Assembly: GCA_000310025.1 (NCBI GenBank)
Contig: FN649746.1
Coordinates: 2,409,292-2,449,398 of the forward strand
Direction: 5' to 3'
Length of the DNA stretch: 40,107 nt
Source of the DNA: Ectocarpus siliculosus
Taxonomy: Eukaryota; Sar; Phaeophyceae; Ectocarpales; Ectocarpaceae
Under the pieces are notes generated by a model. That model was not told the DNA's origin. It saw nothing but the letters and a program-made list of their open reading frames with translations, and ran no database searches. A program made the position numbers and the translations under genes. Shown here one piece after another: positions 1 to 9,804 of the stretch (its first letter is position 1; every line of letters starts with the position of its first letter).

Positions 1-131
1 CCCCCCCCCCCCCCCCCCCCCTTCAACAATGTCCTTGAGAAGAACCACCGATGGCTCTATTGTAGTAACCTGTGCGTGCCACTGGTATCCGTCAACTAAC
101 CGCGTGTCCTTGGCGGTCCACCCGGTCTCAG

Positions 132-321
132 GCCGGACGCCCGTGTCCCGGACAGGGTCATGTTCGAGGACATCGACATCCCCGTCCGGGGCGGAGTCCT
201 CACTGGCAGCAAGGCGAAGAACGTCATGCCGCAGACGGCGGCCATCCTGTCTTTTCAGTCGGAGGAAACCGCTCGCCTGATGAGGGACATGTGGGACGGA
301 GGAGTGCTTCGTCCGCAACAC
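132..321 (+). CDS. Gene 1, first visible exon: C-terminal half of RRM-like domain A
   Basis: The acceptor is the CAG ending at 131, with a branch-point-like CTAAC at 96-100, and an in-frame stop at 97-99 forbids a longer exon. The exon starts in phase 2 and ends in phase 0 at CAC|GTGGGT. It encodes TAAILSFQSEETARLMRDMW, which reads as beta-3 plus alpha-2 of an RRM. Beta-4 (MAVRFS) follows in the next exon. The N-terminal half of the domain must lie left of the window. Confidence 0.65.
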
Positions 322-2388
322 GTGGGTTTGTTTGCCTTGGATTGCTCGCTTTGGGTTGCTTGAGCAACATGTCGTTGTCGTTGTCGTCGTTGTAATGTTC
401 GTTTTTAGTTTTTTTGTGCCGCTCTTTTTTCTCGGTCCGGTTGATTTCCAGGCCTTTTGTGAGGTTGGCAGAGAAAAGGTTTCAAGAGAACCAGGCGTTT
501 GCGGGGATGATGTTGCCCGCGGTAGGCGCAGGTAGGCCTCTCGCTTGTCGCTAGAGCAGTAGTCTACTATTTTCTGACGATACTGTGGCGACGTCGTTTA
601 TTTGTGCCGGGTGTAATGGTTGCCGTCTGTGTGGCCCCCTCCAGCTTCACTACACCGCCGCTGCTGCCGCGTGGACTTTGTAGAAACAAGTGTACAATAC
701 ATACGGCTAACCGTTCGAGATATTCTCCCATAGGGGATGTGTGCGATGAAGCCTCTAACAACAATGAGTGGGGACAGGGACTGTATTTTTTCACGTATGC
801 TGCCGTCTTGTTCACGGGGCAACCCTGTCAGGGTGGCAAAACCTAGACGGTGGCAAGAGCCGCGTTTCTTTCTTGAGCACCATACTCGAGTTATTCCCTG
901 CCGATCCACCCACGGGATCGTCTGCTCTGGCACGTAGAGCACCTCCGAGCAACAGACGTCCGCGATCCAGACCAAACGCAGTGTTGTTTCTCTCCTATCT
1001 CTCTCTCTATCTCTATCTTTATACTGCTGTTTTTACACGATGCGTGTGTTCAAGGCGAGAAGGGATTCATCGAGAAGCCATCCTCCACCCCCCTCTTGAT
1101 GCCGGTCCTCGCCCCCCTCCCCCCCCCCCCCAAACTCAGCCGCGGCGTATGGCGGTGAGGTTTAGCCTCGGACTCAATCGCAGCTGCATCTGGATCGGCG
1201 CGTTCAGCGGGAAGCAACTGAGCGCCGTCGAGCTGATGGATTACGCCACTCGGACATGGCCCCTCGACACGGTCATGCGGCCTGTTTTTTCGGAGGTCCC
1301 GTCCAGCGTGGAGTCAGTGCACCTGACCTTCCCGTCTTGCTTGTCCGCAAGGTGAACTTGTGTACCTACTTTGAAGTAGTTTTTAGGAGCGAGCGGTGAG
1401 AGGGGTGTGGGCCTTGAGTGCTGATGCGTTTCTCGCTCTCTCTCTCTCAATCTTCGCTTCCAAGTTTGTAGGGCTTTCCGCCTAGCATGGAAGGCATAGA
1501 ACCGTGTGAAGAACACATCCAAGCGAAGAGACAGAAGGTAAACACGTTTTCCGAGCATGATCCCCCTCTAGGAGCTTATTACGCTTGAACGAAAAGCAAC
1601 AGCAATAAATAATTAAGCATTAGGGAGAGAGAGGCCTACAAGTACGAGGGGTTGTTGAACATTGGGGGAGGAACACAGTTTTGCCAACTCCCCAATTCTT
1701 CCTACTTCGCACGGGCGGGAGTTCGGTCGCTGCTATTTAGTGCTCTTTCGTACTTGTATTGCTTTTTGCGCCCTCGCGCGGCGGCGAAGGCGATAATGCG
1801 AATTTTGTGACGGCGTGTATACCGCTACGTACGTACACCCGTGTGTTTCGCGGTTGCCGCGGAACACATGACGAACCATCTACATGTACGGCACGCATGC
1901 CGTTCTCATGCGTCATATCCCCGCCGTCGAAAAAATCGCAACATGTGGTTTACACATGACCGTCCATATTTGCGGCGGAATCACGTCGTCGGCCTCCCCC
2001 CCCCCCCTTTTTTTTTTCCACTCTGAAGGGACGCCATTGAAGGCCTCCGGAGCAACCATGTGGGGAAACAACTACCGGACGCAGAAGCGTCAGACGGGCG
2101 TGCGGACGGCGGTGTCGGGTACATCGCCGGCACATCTTGCTCCGTCCTCTTCTCGCCGCTGCTGACGCTGCCCGCGGGAAGGTCTTACCGCGTCGGCGAG
2201 CTTGGCGCGCAACGGGCGGCGGCCGCTGCTGCGGCGGCGGTCGCGGGGACCGGGGTGGCCGGGGACGGTGGCGGTAACGGCGGCGGTAACGGCGGAGCTA
2301 GAAACAACGCCAACGGCGTGAGGAGCCATCCGTTGGCCTTGGGGGGGAAGAGCGGACCCGTCGCTATCGGCGCACAGGCCGGAACACC

Positions 2389-2439
<51 letters not shown>

Positions 2440-5400
2440 GCTCGGCCTCACTGCCGATCAGATGGCGGCCGCGGCCTCCGCCACCGCCGGTGTCAACGGG
2501 GGCGGCGGCGGCGGCAGCGCGTCTTTGTCTTCGGGAGCGGCGGCGGGGACCGTAGCTGCGCCGGGGGGGGGTGTCAATGGCGTTGGCGGTTCCGCTGGCG
2601 CTTCCATCGGCACCACGGCTTCAGCCAGGGATTCGGAGATCGCCGCAACCCGGGGTGGGACCCAACCGGGAGGGACATCTGCGGAGGGCGAGAGCGAGGC
2701 CAGGTTGCCGACAGTAGGCGGGGGGGGCTCCATGGTGACTGCGCGTGGCGGAGGTGGTGGGGCACCGACAAGTGGAAAGGCCGTGGCGGGTCCTGCTGCT
2801 GCTGGTGCTGCTAACGTTGCTTGTGCTGCTCCTAACGTTGCCGCTGCAGCTACAACAAGCAATGCTGGAACAGCAGCAGCGGCAACAACGAGCGGGATTG
2901 CTGCAGCAGCAGCGTCGACGACTGGGATGACGGTGGGGCGCGAGGGTAGCCGGGAGCAGGGCACCGCTAGCGCCGCCGCACACAGAGCAAGGGGGCAGGT
3001 GACGGGAGGGGGGCACGAAACGGAGATGGTGGCACAGCAGCGCCAGCACCAGCTTCCGCATCAACACCAGCCGCACCCTCGGCATGTTGAGCACAACAAT
3101 CACGGCGGCCTGGTCGGGCGTGGTGGCCACGAGGTCGACAGGGGGAGCTACTTCGTTTCAAGGCCGTCCCCTAAGGCTAGTTTGGATCAGGTGCGTCGTC
3201 GTACAGTCAGCAGAGGTCCCTGTTTACTACCGGTACCCGACATACTGCCGGTGTTTTCGGTGGGCACACACTGAATTTCCATGTCATTCTCAATACTGTG
3301 AGTAGTGCCGGTCCGGTATAGTGCCGGTAATTGTTTTCGGGCGCATCCTGCTGTACCGGCCTAAACAGGGACCTCAACCGTGCCTACAAGCTTGTGCCTT
3401 GCCTCCTGACGCTCTCCTCCACGAACCGCGGTCCCCGGTAGCGAGACGGCCCGTTTCCCGGACGGTGCGTGTACTCAGCTACCTTTGTGTGCAGTTATTG
3501 TGTGCCCTCGGAAAACGTCTTTGCTGAGTAAGAGAAAACATTGTCGAGGGGCGGGTGCTCATGTTTTGCATGCCTTAGCGGTTAGACCATTGAACACGCG
3601 TCCTGGAGAGGACAGACCGTTGTTCCCACAGGACCGATCACCGATGGCCAATCGTTCCTTCCCACTTTGCCATAGGTGGCTCAAAAATGCCGTCCCTAGT
3701 CTATCAATCCTATCGATATCACCGCCATTTCAACCCACTTCCTATGCCCCAGTACAGCTACCGTCAAGTGGGGGGGGGGGGCGCATCTTTGCGTCATGAG
3801 TTGCCTTCTGTGAGTCGCCCTGGCTTGAGTATATCATGTCTGCCGCTGTCGTTCGCTTCCCATGGCGGTAACCAACCTATGTGCTTGCCCTGGTGTTTCC
3901 TCGAAACAGAGGGACGATGATCGGTATGTCCGAATACTGGACATCGATTCGGACCCTCTCTACCAAGCGGTGCTAGACGCGTGCGACCGTGTCGGCAGCT
4001 TCCGGGTCGTCGGCTGGTGCAAGAGGCGGTGGCTGATGGACATCCTCTTCGAAAGCCGAAGGTGACGGAAGGCAAACGCTCAAGTTTGTCCCCCACAGTA
4101 GTTGTTTTAGTCTTTCCTGAAGCTCCCCCGACACTACAGCAGTAGTAGTGCTGCCGTAGTACCCCACGTCTGTCGAGTGTTTCCTCGAGTTCCCCCCCCG
4201 GCGCTACTGCCGCATTATAGTACCCTACGCCTGTCGAGTCTTTCCGAGACTCGCCTCATTCTGCCTTTCACGTTTCGTTTGGCACACGATCTAAAGTCTT
4301 TCTCCCACAAAACCATTCGGCACACGCGGCAGGGATGCCGCGGCGGCGCTCGACGACATCGACCACCTTCGGCTCGCCAGCTCCCGTTCTCGAAGACCGA
4401 TCAAGGTGACGCGCGACACGACTTTGTTGTGTTTTTACTTTTTCATCCCATCCATGCTAGGCGCCAGTCTACATACACCCTTTGGGTGTGTTGCCTGTTT
4501 GACGCACCAGCCAGAGCCACACGGGAGGAAAGTTCCCTCGTTTTACGAAGATGTAACGATTCTGGTAAGAGTCAGTCGAAGTATACCCTGGGAATCGGAT
4601 CCTCCTTAACAGCTTCCCGTTGTGATCCAGACGTTACTGCTTACCCTTGAATGTGTTGCCAAGCAACGTTGTCGGTTGTTGCCACTGAAGTTGTTGCTGT
4701 CATCGGTAGACGAATACATCTGTAGGCGAAGGTTTTGGGGGAGAAAGGGTCCGTGGGCACTAACCCCCCGCCCCCCCCTTCCCCCGCAGACCCTTCTCAA
4801 GCCAGCCCGGTTCGACGGAGGATTTACCAGCAACGCGTCTCAAGCGGCAGCGGCACCGGTGCCGAGAGTGTGGCCATCGTCGTCCACTTCTCGGCAAGCA
4901 CCGCCCCCGGTCAACAGCATTCAGCAGCAGCAGCAGCAGCAGCAGCCGGGGGCGGCGGAGGTAGCAGCGGCAGCGGCGGCGGTGGCCGCGCAGATCGCCG
5001 TCGCGAGCAAGGTCCCCGACAGCGTGTTCCCCCCCGTGGCGACAGGAGCAGTTGGCGGCGGCGGCGGCGGCGGCGCCGGGTCTGGTATCATGCCGCAGCA
5101 GGCAGGGGCGCCGCAGTATGCGCGAGGGGGTGCGTTCCCTGGGAGCTTTGCCTCCGCCCCCCCGGTGACGAGCAGGACTACGGGCGTTCAACATCACCAC
5201 AACTATCAGCACGGAGGGCAGGTGGCGCCCAGCGGCCGGGGGGCCGGCGGCTGGGACGATGGTCGGGGTGGCGGTGCTCTTGGCGCGGAGATGCGACCGC
5301 AGCAGTTCCCTCCGCCGGATGTCCCCCCTGTCAACGGGTGGAGTACCGCTGGGGGCGGCGTCGGCAACGTTAGCAGTAGCGATCGTGGTAGCAACAGCTG

Positions 5401-6876
5401 CGGGAGCAGCGATGGTGGGTTTTCGGCGGCGGCGGTGGGCAGCACGTTGCAGCAGCAACATCAGTGGTCGGCGCCAGCGCCGCCGCCTCAACAGCACCAC
5501 CACCCGGGAGCAAGCCGGAAAAGAGCGCGTAGCCCGGCTCGTATCCAGGACGATCACGCGGACCGGATCCAGCCCCCCAACCACCTTGCACAGCAGCAGC
5601 AGCAGCAGCAGGCGCGAGCCTTGGACGGGGTTAGCATGCAGCTGTCTCAGACCACTCCGGCCACCCGCAACAACGCGATCGTCGGCATCGCGCCGTCTCC
5701 GGTCAGCCCACCGTCTCCCGACGGGGTCGTCGGTTTCTCGACGTCCAAACCCAGCGGCGAGGCAAGACCGGAGGACATCGAGAACGGCGGCGGCCTTGTC
5801 GGCAGCGTCAAAGCTGAAGTTGGCGGTGGGCAGGCGGGGGCGAGCGGCAGAAACAACGCCTTTTTTCCTTCGTTGAACTCCCGAACGGCTGCTGCCGTGG
5901 AGGCGCAAGGCGGCAGGGAGAGTGGCGGAGCCACCGCCGCCGGCAACAAGCTCTTGTCCAACCACCCGTGGACCGCCGCGGATGCGGGCAAGGGCGGACA
6001 AGGAGCAGGCGTGCAACAACCAAACGGTGCCAGAAACCCTGTGGGCGACGGGCCGCGGCAGCAGCAGCAGCACTCGGTGCCGGCGCCTGCGACGTGGGAA
6101 CAGCAAGGACGACAACAACAACAACGACGACAACCAAACTGGATGACGCACAGCCCTCTTGCCTTTGGCGGGAAGCCGCTCGCCGAGCTTGGAGCACGGC
6201 CGTCGTCCCCGGGGTCGGGGCTCATGATGCCGGGGGGGACGACACCGGGGCTGCGGGTGCCGAATGGGGGATGGTCGAATGAGTTTTCGGGTCTTCCGAT
6301 GCAGGTGGGATTTTTTTTTTTTTTACCATCTGTTTGTTGCGTAAAAACGCAAAAAAATGTTTTTTTTTTACCCGTGAAGAGGTTTTTGCTCGTGGACAGA
6401 CGGCGGCTCGAAAGCAACAGATAATGTTTCTTGGCCCTTTGGATGGCGGTCCTCTCCGTGCCGCACAGTCCTGGCCTCCCTCGTTAATTGATGTGATGGG
6501 AGGTTCTTACAGCAGAGCTGCTTGCTGCACGCGTCAGACAAGAGCTTCATTTCGGAAACAGATCCGCACGGGTGACGTTTGGTTTGAGTCGACCACATGT
6601 CCTGATATATCGAAGATATCCCCCGGCACAGCACTGCTGCACTGCTTTTTTTTGTTCTTTCTTTTGAACACCGACCATGATTACACAACAGCAATCCCAC
6701 CTTCGACGGCGTGTGTGTCATATTCCGGTATGGTTCCCATAGGTCAACGATGTAGTTCCCCACTCAGTCTCCGCTCGATCTCTCGCCTTGCTCTCTCTTA
6801 CCAGCAGCCAGGGTTGGTGGAAGGAGGAGGAGCGGTGCGGCACACAGCTCTCGGCGGTGGTGGTATCATGCACGAG

Positions 6877-6929
<53 letters not shown>

Positions 6930-7245
6930 ACCGCAGCAGCAGCGGCACCCGCCGCCGCCGCAGCAGCAGCAGCAGCAGCAGCCATACTTGTCGACACAGC
7001 AGTACCAGCACCAGCACCAGCAGCACTTCCACGCGCAACCTGCCGCGCCCCAGGGGTCTTCCAATGCCCTCAGGGGCCAGATACCATGGGCGGGGCAAGC
7101 CCCACCAGTTCCTGCCCCCCACCAGCAGCACCAGCGGCGGCAGCGAACAGAACAGCCGGGGGTTGGGGAAGGCAAAGCGGGCGCGGTTTCCGCGGCGATG
7201 ATCGGCAAGGGAACGAGTCTCGCTAGCGGCCATGTTGAGATCTAG
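132..7245 (+). CDS. Gene model 1 (3' part): putative RNA-binding protein with three RRM-like domains and polyQ tails
   Basis: This gene is assembled from seven exons: 132-321, 1140-1351, 2029-3190, 3910-4061, 4333-4405, 4790-6304 and 6805-7245. Every junction is GT-AG and the phases match throughout, giving 1247 residues and a TAG stop; the 5' end lies outside the window. I see three RRM-like folds: the end of one at residues 1-75, a second at about 74-150 and a third at about 522-590. The rest is low complexity, with Gln, Ala, Gly and Pro runs, plus a basic patch RKRARSP near base 5515 that resembles a nuclear localisation signal. RRM proteins bind single-stranded RNA, and Q-rich tails often drive condensate formation, so a role in RNA processing or translation control is likely. 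That role is inferred; I cannot name an orthologue. The RNP motifs are divergent, so the RRM call rests on the beta-alpha-beta pattern. Confidence 0.7.
1140..1351 (+). CDS. Gene 1 exon: end of RRM A and most of RRM-like domain B
   Basis: The acceptor follows a C-rich tract at about 1111-1131 and ends AAACTCAG. The exon opens in phase 0 and leaves two bases of a codon before GTGAAC. It begins with beta-4 of the previous domain (MAVRFSLGL) and then starts a new RRM with SCIWIGAFSG in the RNP2 position and VESVHLTF in the beta-3 position. The missing RNP1 aromatics make this a divergent RRM. Confidence 0.65.
2029..3190 (+). CDS. Gene 1 exon: end of RRM B, then polyAla/polyGln/Gly linker
   Basis: The acceptor CTCTGAAG lies just after a C/T-rich tract at 1996-2020. 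The split codon AG|G restores frame and gives SARDAIEGLRSNHVGKQL, which is alpha-2 and beta-4 of RRM B, so the splice is supported by the fold. The remaining 350 or so residues are low complexity: an alanine run near 2216, about 16 consecutive CAG codons at 2390-2437, glycine runs, and Ala/Thr-rich stretches. The exon ends in phase 0 at GATCAG|GTGCGT. No ATG is needed here because the exon is internal. Confidence 0.65.
3213..3375. mobile_element. Small TIR element (MITE-like), copy 1, in a gene 1 intron
   Basis: The left end GAGGTCCCTGTTTA at 3213 and the right end TAAACAGGGACCTC at 3362-3375 are inverted repeats, continuing inward as ACCGGTAC and GTACCGG. The 163-bp unit carries repeated CCGGTA/TGCCGG motifs and no coding frame. 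Its interior matches, in reverse orientation, a second copy at 12908-13078. I could not see a convincing target-site duplication. Confidence 0.65.
3910..4061 (+). CDS. Gene 1 exon: most of RRM-like domain C
   Basis: The exon joins the previous one in phase 0 after CGAAACAG and ends with two bases of a codon before GTGACGG. It encodes RYVRILDIDSDPLYQAVLDA and then FRVVGWCKRRWLMDILFES. I read this as beta-1, alpha-1, beta-2 and beta-3 of a third RRM-like fold. The aromatic RNP1 residues are not obvious. Confidence 0.6.
4128..4255. repeat. Imperfect tandem duplication, unit about 65-70 bp
   Basis: Two adjacent segments share the order CTAC/TGC...GCCG...TAGTACCC.ACG.CTGTCGAGT (at about 4131 and 4200). 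The duplication lies inside the intron between 4061 and 4333. Confidence 0.5.
4333..4405 (+). CDS. Gene 1 micro-exon (73 nt): alpha-2/beta-4 of RRM C
   Basis: This short exon is needed to keep the frame. The exon ending at 4061 leaves two bases and the exon at 4790 starts in phase 0, so they cannot join directly. Here the acceptor GCGGCAG is followed by one base and 24 codons up to ATCAAG|GTGACG. The peptide DAAAALDDIDHLRLAS supplies the missing helix and last strand of domain C, which independently supports it. Confidence 0.65.
4790..6304 (+). CDS. Gene 1 exon: long Gln/Gly/Ser low-complexity region
   Basis: The acceptor CCCCCGCAG follows a C-rich tract, and the donor is ATGCAG|GTGGGA; both ends are phase 0. 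The 505 residues hold several glutamine runs (near 4921, 5590, 6060 and 6110), glycine runs near 5052 and 5345, and a basic RKRARSP patch that could act as a nuclear localisation signal. I see no globular domain. Such composition suggests an intrinsically disordered, possibly phase-separating region. Confidence 0.65.
6805..7245 (+). CDS. Gene 1 terminal exon: polyQ C-terminus and stop codon
   Basis: The acceptor is CTTACCAG or the next CAG three bases on (a NAGNAG-type site that would add or drop one Gln), following a pyrimidine tract. The exon is phase 0 and encodes a run of about 16 Gln at 6880-6930, more Gln/His runs to about 7025, and ends VEI with TAG at 7243-7245. A run of eleven or so G residues follows the stop immediately. 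Confidence 0.65.
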
Positions 7246-7887
7246 GGGGGGGGGGGGGTTGCTGTGTGTTCCCCAGATGTGTCTAGGGTTCGTGATATCG
7301 CTGAAGGCATCTCAGGCAACGAGAGTCTTCGGCCCTGCTTCACATCGCACCATCTCTTGGTTGCGAGCGATTTGTTATTTTTCATTCTCTTTGTCCGACG
7401 ACGTTTGGACAGCGATCGGGACGCTTACGGGTGTAGATTTGTTTTAGGTCTTTGATCGGGGTTTATTTTGTCGCAACGCCTGTAGTATGTAGTGCGAAGA
7501 GGAATACCGGCTGGGAGTGGTATTGTTTGGGTCGGAAAGATCGACAGCCGCGATATATTTGGCGTCGCTTGTCCATAGAAAGGCTTCGTCCGATGTCGCA
7601 TCGCTTACTCTCTCCTAGTATTCGGCATGGAATCCCTAGCGCCTGGAACGCGAGAGGGTAGAATGTAGGGCGGTTTTGTATGTAGACCATTTGGAAGAAT
7701 GTTGTTTTAACCTGTTCGAGACGCGTTTGTCTATGCCTGTATCAGGTCTTGGTTGCTGCTTGCTGCTGCTGCTCCGTTGTCAAACAAAGAATACACGGGG
7801 AGCTGAGACTGAGCTCCGTGTGTTTGTAACTTTGTGTTGATCCTCGGGGTGTGTATTTATTGCATTTAATAGTTTTGTGCAGAAGGC

Positions 7888-7919
<32 letters not shown>
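7888..7919. repeat. (GCA)n microsatellite
   Basis: About ten GCA units in an apparently noncoding position downstream of gene 1. Confidence 0.9.
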
Positions 7920-8689
7920 TGTCTGGTGCGGGTCATAAGTCGATTCATAGGTACGTCTCAGGGTATCGAAATGTGTAGTAAACCCCACGGGTTATCGGAG
8001 GAAGTCCTTTCTGAAGGGCATGGCGGGCAATAATAGTAGTGGCGAACCGAGCCATGTTTTGCTCTAGCCTAGAGTTCGGCATTGCCGTTGTTTATGTTTG
8101 GCCCTTGATAAATTTAGGCATGAGTTGACATGATCCATCATCCTCAAAGTGGCGCGCATGCTCTCTGCAGGGCGCACCCACACGCAATTTGTTTTTGGGT
8201 GTACGTGTTGGGGAAAAGGCTTGGCGGGCGTATATCCCCGGCGGCGACCATGCCCCGGAGAAGTGATGAGTACAAACGAGCAAGTGTTTCAAAACTACTC
8301 AACCGTACTCACGGACCGGGTTTAGTGTACTTAGCTCAAAATCGTCTGTCTTGATTCATGATCTTGGATGGTCACCTTGGTTTTGTTTTTTTTTATTGCT
8401 TGGGATCGCGTGCCGAGCAGGAACGATGAACTTTCGCGTTTTTGGGTCGGATGGCGCCGACGTGTTTTTTTTTTTTTTTTCTTAATACATATGACACAAC
8501 GAATCCATCTCTATCTGAGAAATATTTTGCGTTCTCTTTTTTCCGGGTTCGCGGGTCTGCCGCTTGTTTTTTTGTGATGCCACTATTTACACGCCCTTAT
8601 TTTGAGTGTTACTTGAGGTCCTTTCATTTCTTTGATTCGTAGAAAAGGGTGTGGTACCCCCTTGTTTGGGTAGTTGACCTGTACCCGCG

Positions 8690-8762
8690 GAAGGTGTGTG
8701 CGTCAGTGGGACCAGTGCAGAGACGGGGACGGTTTTTAATGTGAAGACAACAACAGCAACCT
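8690..8762 (+). repeat. (CAA)-tailed SINE-like family, copy a (3' end)
   Basis: The segment ends with ACGGTTTTTAATGTGAAGAC followed by CAACAACAGCAAC. The preceding GCGTCAGTGGGACC resembles the copy at 25549. The sequence recurs in the window at 9888, 14627, 21171 and 25549 with varying identity. Confidence 0.6.
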
Positions 8763-8913
8763 TTGCTCGTTTGTTGGGACGAGAACGCTTGGTAAGAAAC
8801 GACAGAGACTCCGGAACAAAACATACCGTACTGCTAACCCGGTGCATGGGGGGCACATGCCGGGAGACTTCGGTGTTGCGTTGCTTTTGACGTTCACAGC
8901 AATGATGCTGTGC

Positions 8914-9089
8914 ATGTATGTGGCTGTGAGACTGGCCGATGGCTGTTATTCTCTCGGGTGTTCAACCTCGCTGTAACGCTGTATGTAACCTCACAACAAG
9001 GCACATACATCCAGACGATGTGGCTGTTAGACTGGCGGTGTGGTGGCTGTTTTTCTCTCGCATGTTCAAGCTCGCTGCAACGCTGTAGG
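8914..9089. repeat. Imperfect direct duplication, about 72-bp units spaced 104 bp
   Basis: TGTGGCTGTGAGACTGG...TTCTCTCG.GTGTTCAA.CTCGCTG.AACGCTGTA at about 8918 is repeated with few changes at about 9020. Confidence 0.7.
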
Positions 9090-9392
9090 GTCACGAAGCA
9101 GAACTGCAGCACTGCATGCGGGCATGCAAGTGATCGTGATATCCTGATCACAGGTCCAGATCCGGACCAGTCCAGACGTCCAGACTCCAGACTCCAGACA
9201 ATCCAGAAGATGAACCGGCACCCCAGAGGTTCTCTGCGGCGGAATAGCGACCGGTTTGGACTGCATCCGAGCTGGACGCCAGGTGCGAGTGAGCAGTTGA
9301 GTAACAACGCTGATGGAGCTTTCACCTTGTCTCGCCTGAGCCCGCAACTCGGCGGGGCTTGACACTCTTTCAGCAGGGCAGTCAGTGCCGGT

Positions 9393-9804
9393 ATGGCGTC
9401 AAGGAAAAAAGTATGGCCGAAGGTGGTCGACGATCCAAACTCTGGGACCAGGGGCAAGAACAAACGCGGCGGCGGTGGTGATAACATTGGCCGACCAACA
9501 CAGAGTTTCCCTCTCACTCCACCCGCACCACAGAACCGGGTGTTTGGAAACGATGGTAATAGTGTCGGCGACCTAAACGGTGATGATATTCATGACGCGA
9601 GTAGTTGGCAACCACCCACGTACGGCAACGACACACAGGACATGACTTGTGACACGATGGGAGCTCCTCCCAACGCAGAGTCCGCTGACCAGAGAAACAC
9701 GACTCCGGCCAACGGCGGGGATCAAGCCCCTGAGCTTGTTGAGGTAGATGCCAGCACAGCGGATTCTATGGCGCGAAGAGACAAGAGTGACATGCGCAGC
9801 AGCG
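9393..9804 (+). CDS. Gene 2 exon 1: start codon and disordered N-terminus
   Basis: The ATG at 9393 opens MASRKKVWPKVVDDP, a basic start followed by a Gly/Asn/Asp/Thr-rich, apparently disordered region. I end the exon at AGCAGCG|GTGAGG because this leaves one base of a codon and matches the phase of the next exon. Two other donors (9845 and the strong GTAAGT at 9870) are phase 0 and do not fit the chain. Confidence 0.5.

Larger units (their letters stand above)
7246..9392. other. Interval between genes 1 and 2
   Basis: I find no supportable gene here. The left part presumably holds the 3' untranslated region of gene 1 and the right part the promoter and 5' leader of gene 2, but I see no clear polyadenylation or promoter consensus. 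It contains a CAG microsatellite (7888-7919), homopolymer T and G runs, one SINE-like 3' end (about 8690-8762) and a local duplication (8914-9089). Confidence 0.5.

Noticed and set aside
1486-1537. Possible extra exon (MEGIEPCEEHIQAKRQK) in gene 1
   Set aside because: Its borders look like splice sites, but including it breaks the phase match between 1351 and 2029, and skipping it restores a contiguous RRM helix.
4760-6151. 463-residue minus-strand open frame opposite gene 1
   Set aside because: It is the antisense shadow of a GC-rich coding exon; composition is Arg/Leu-rich and there is no domain or splice support.
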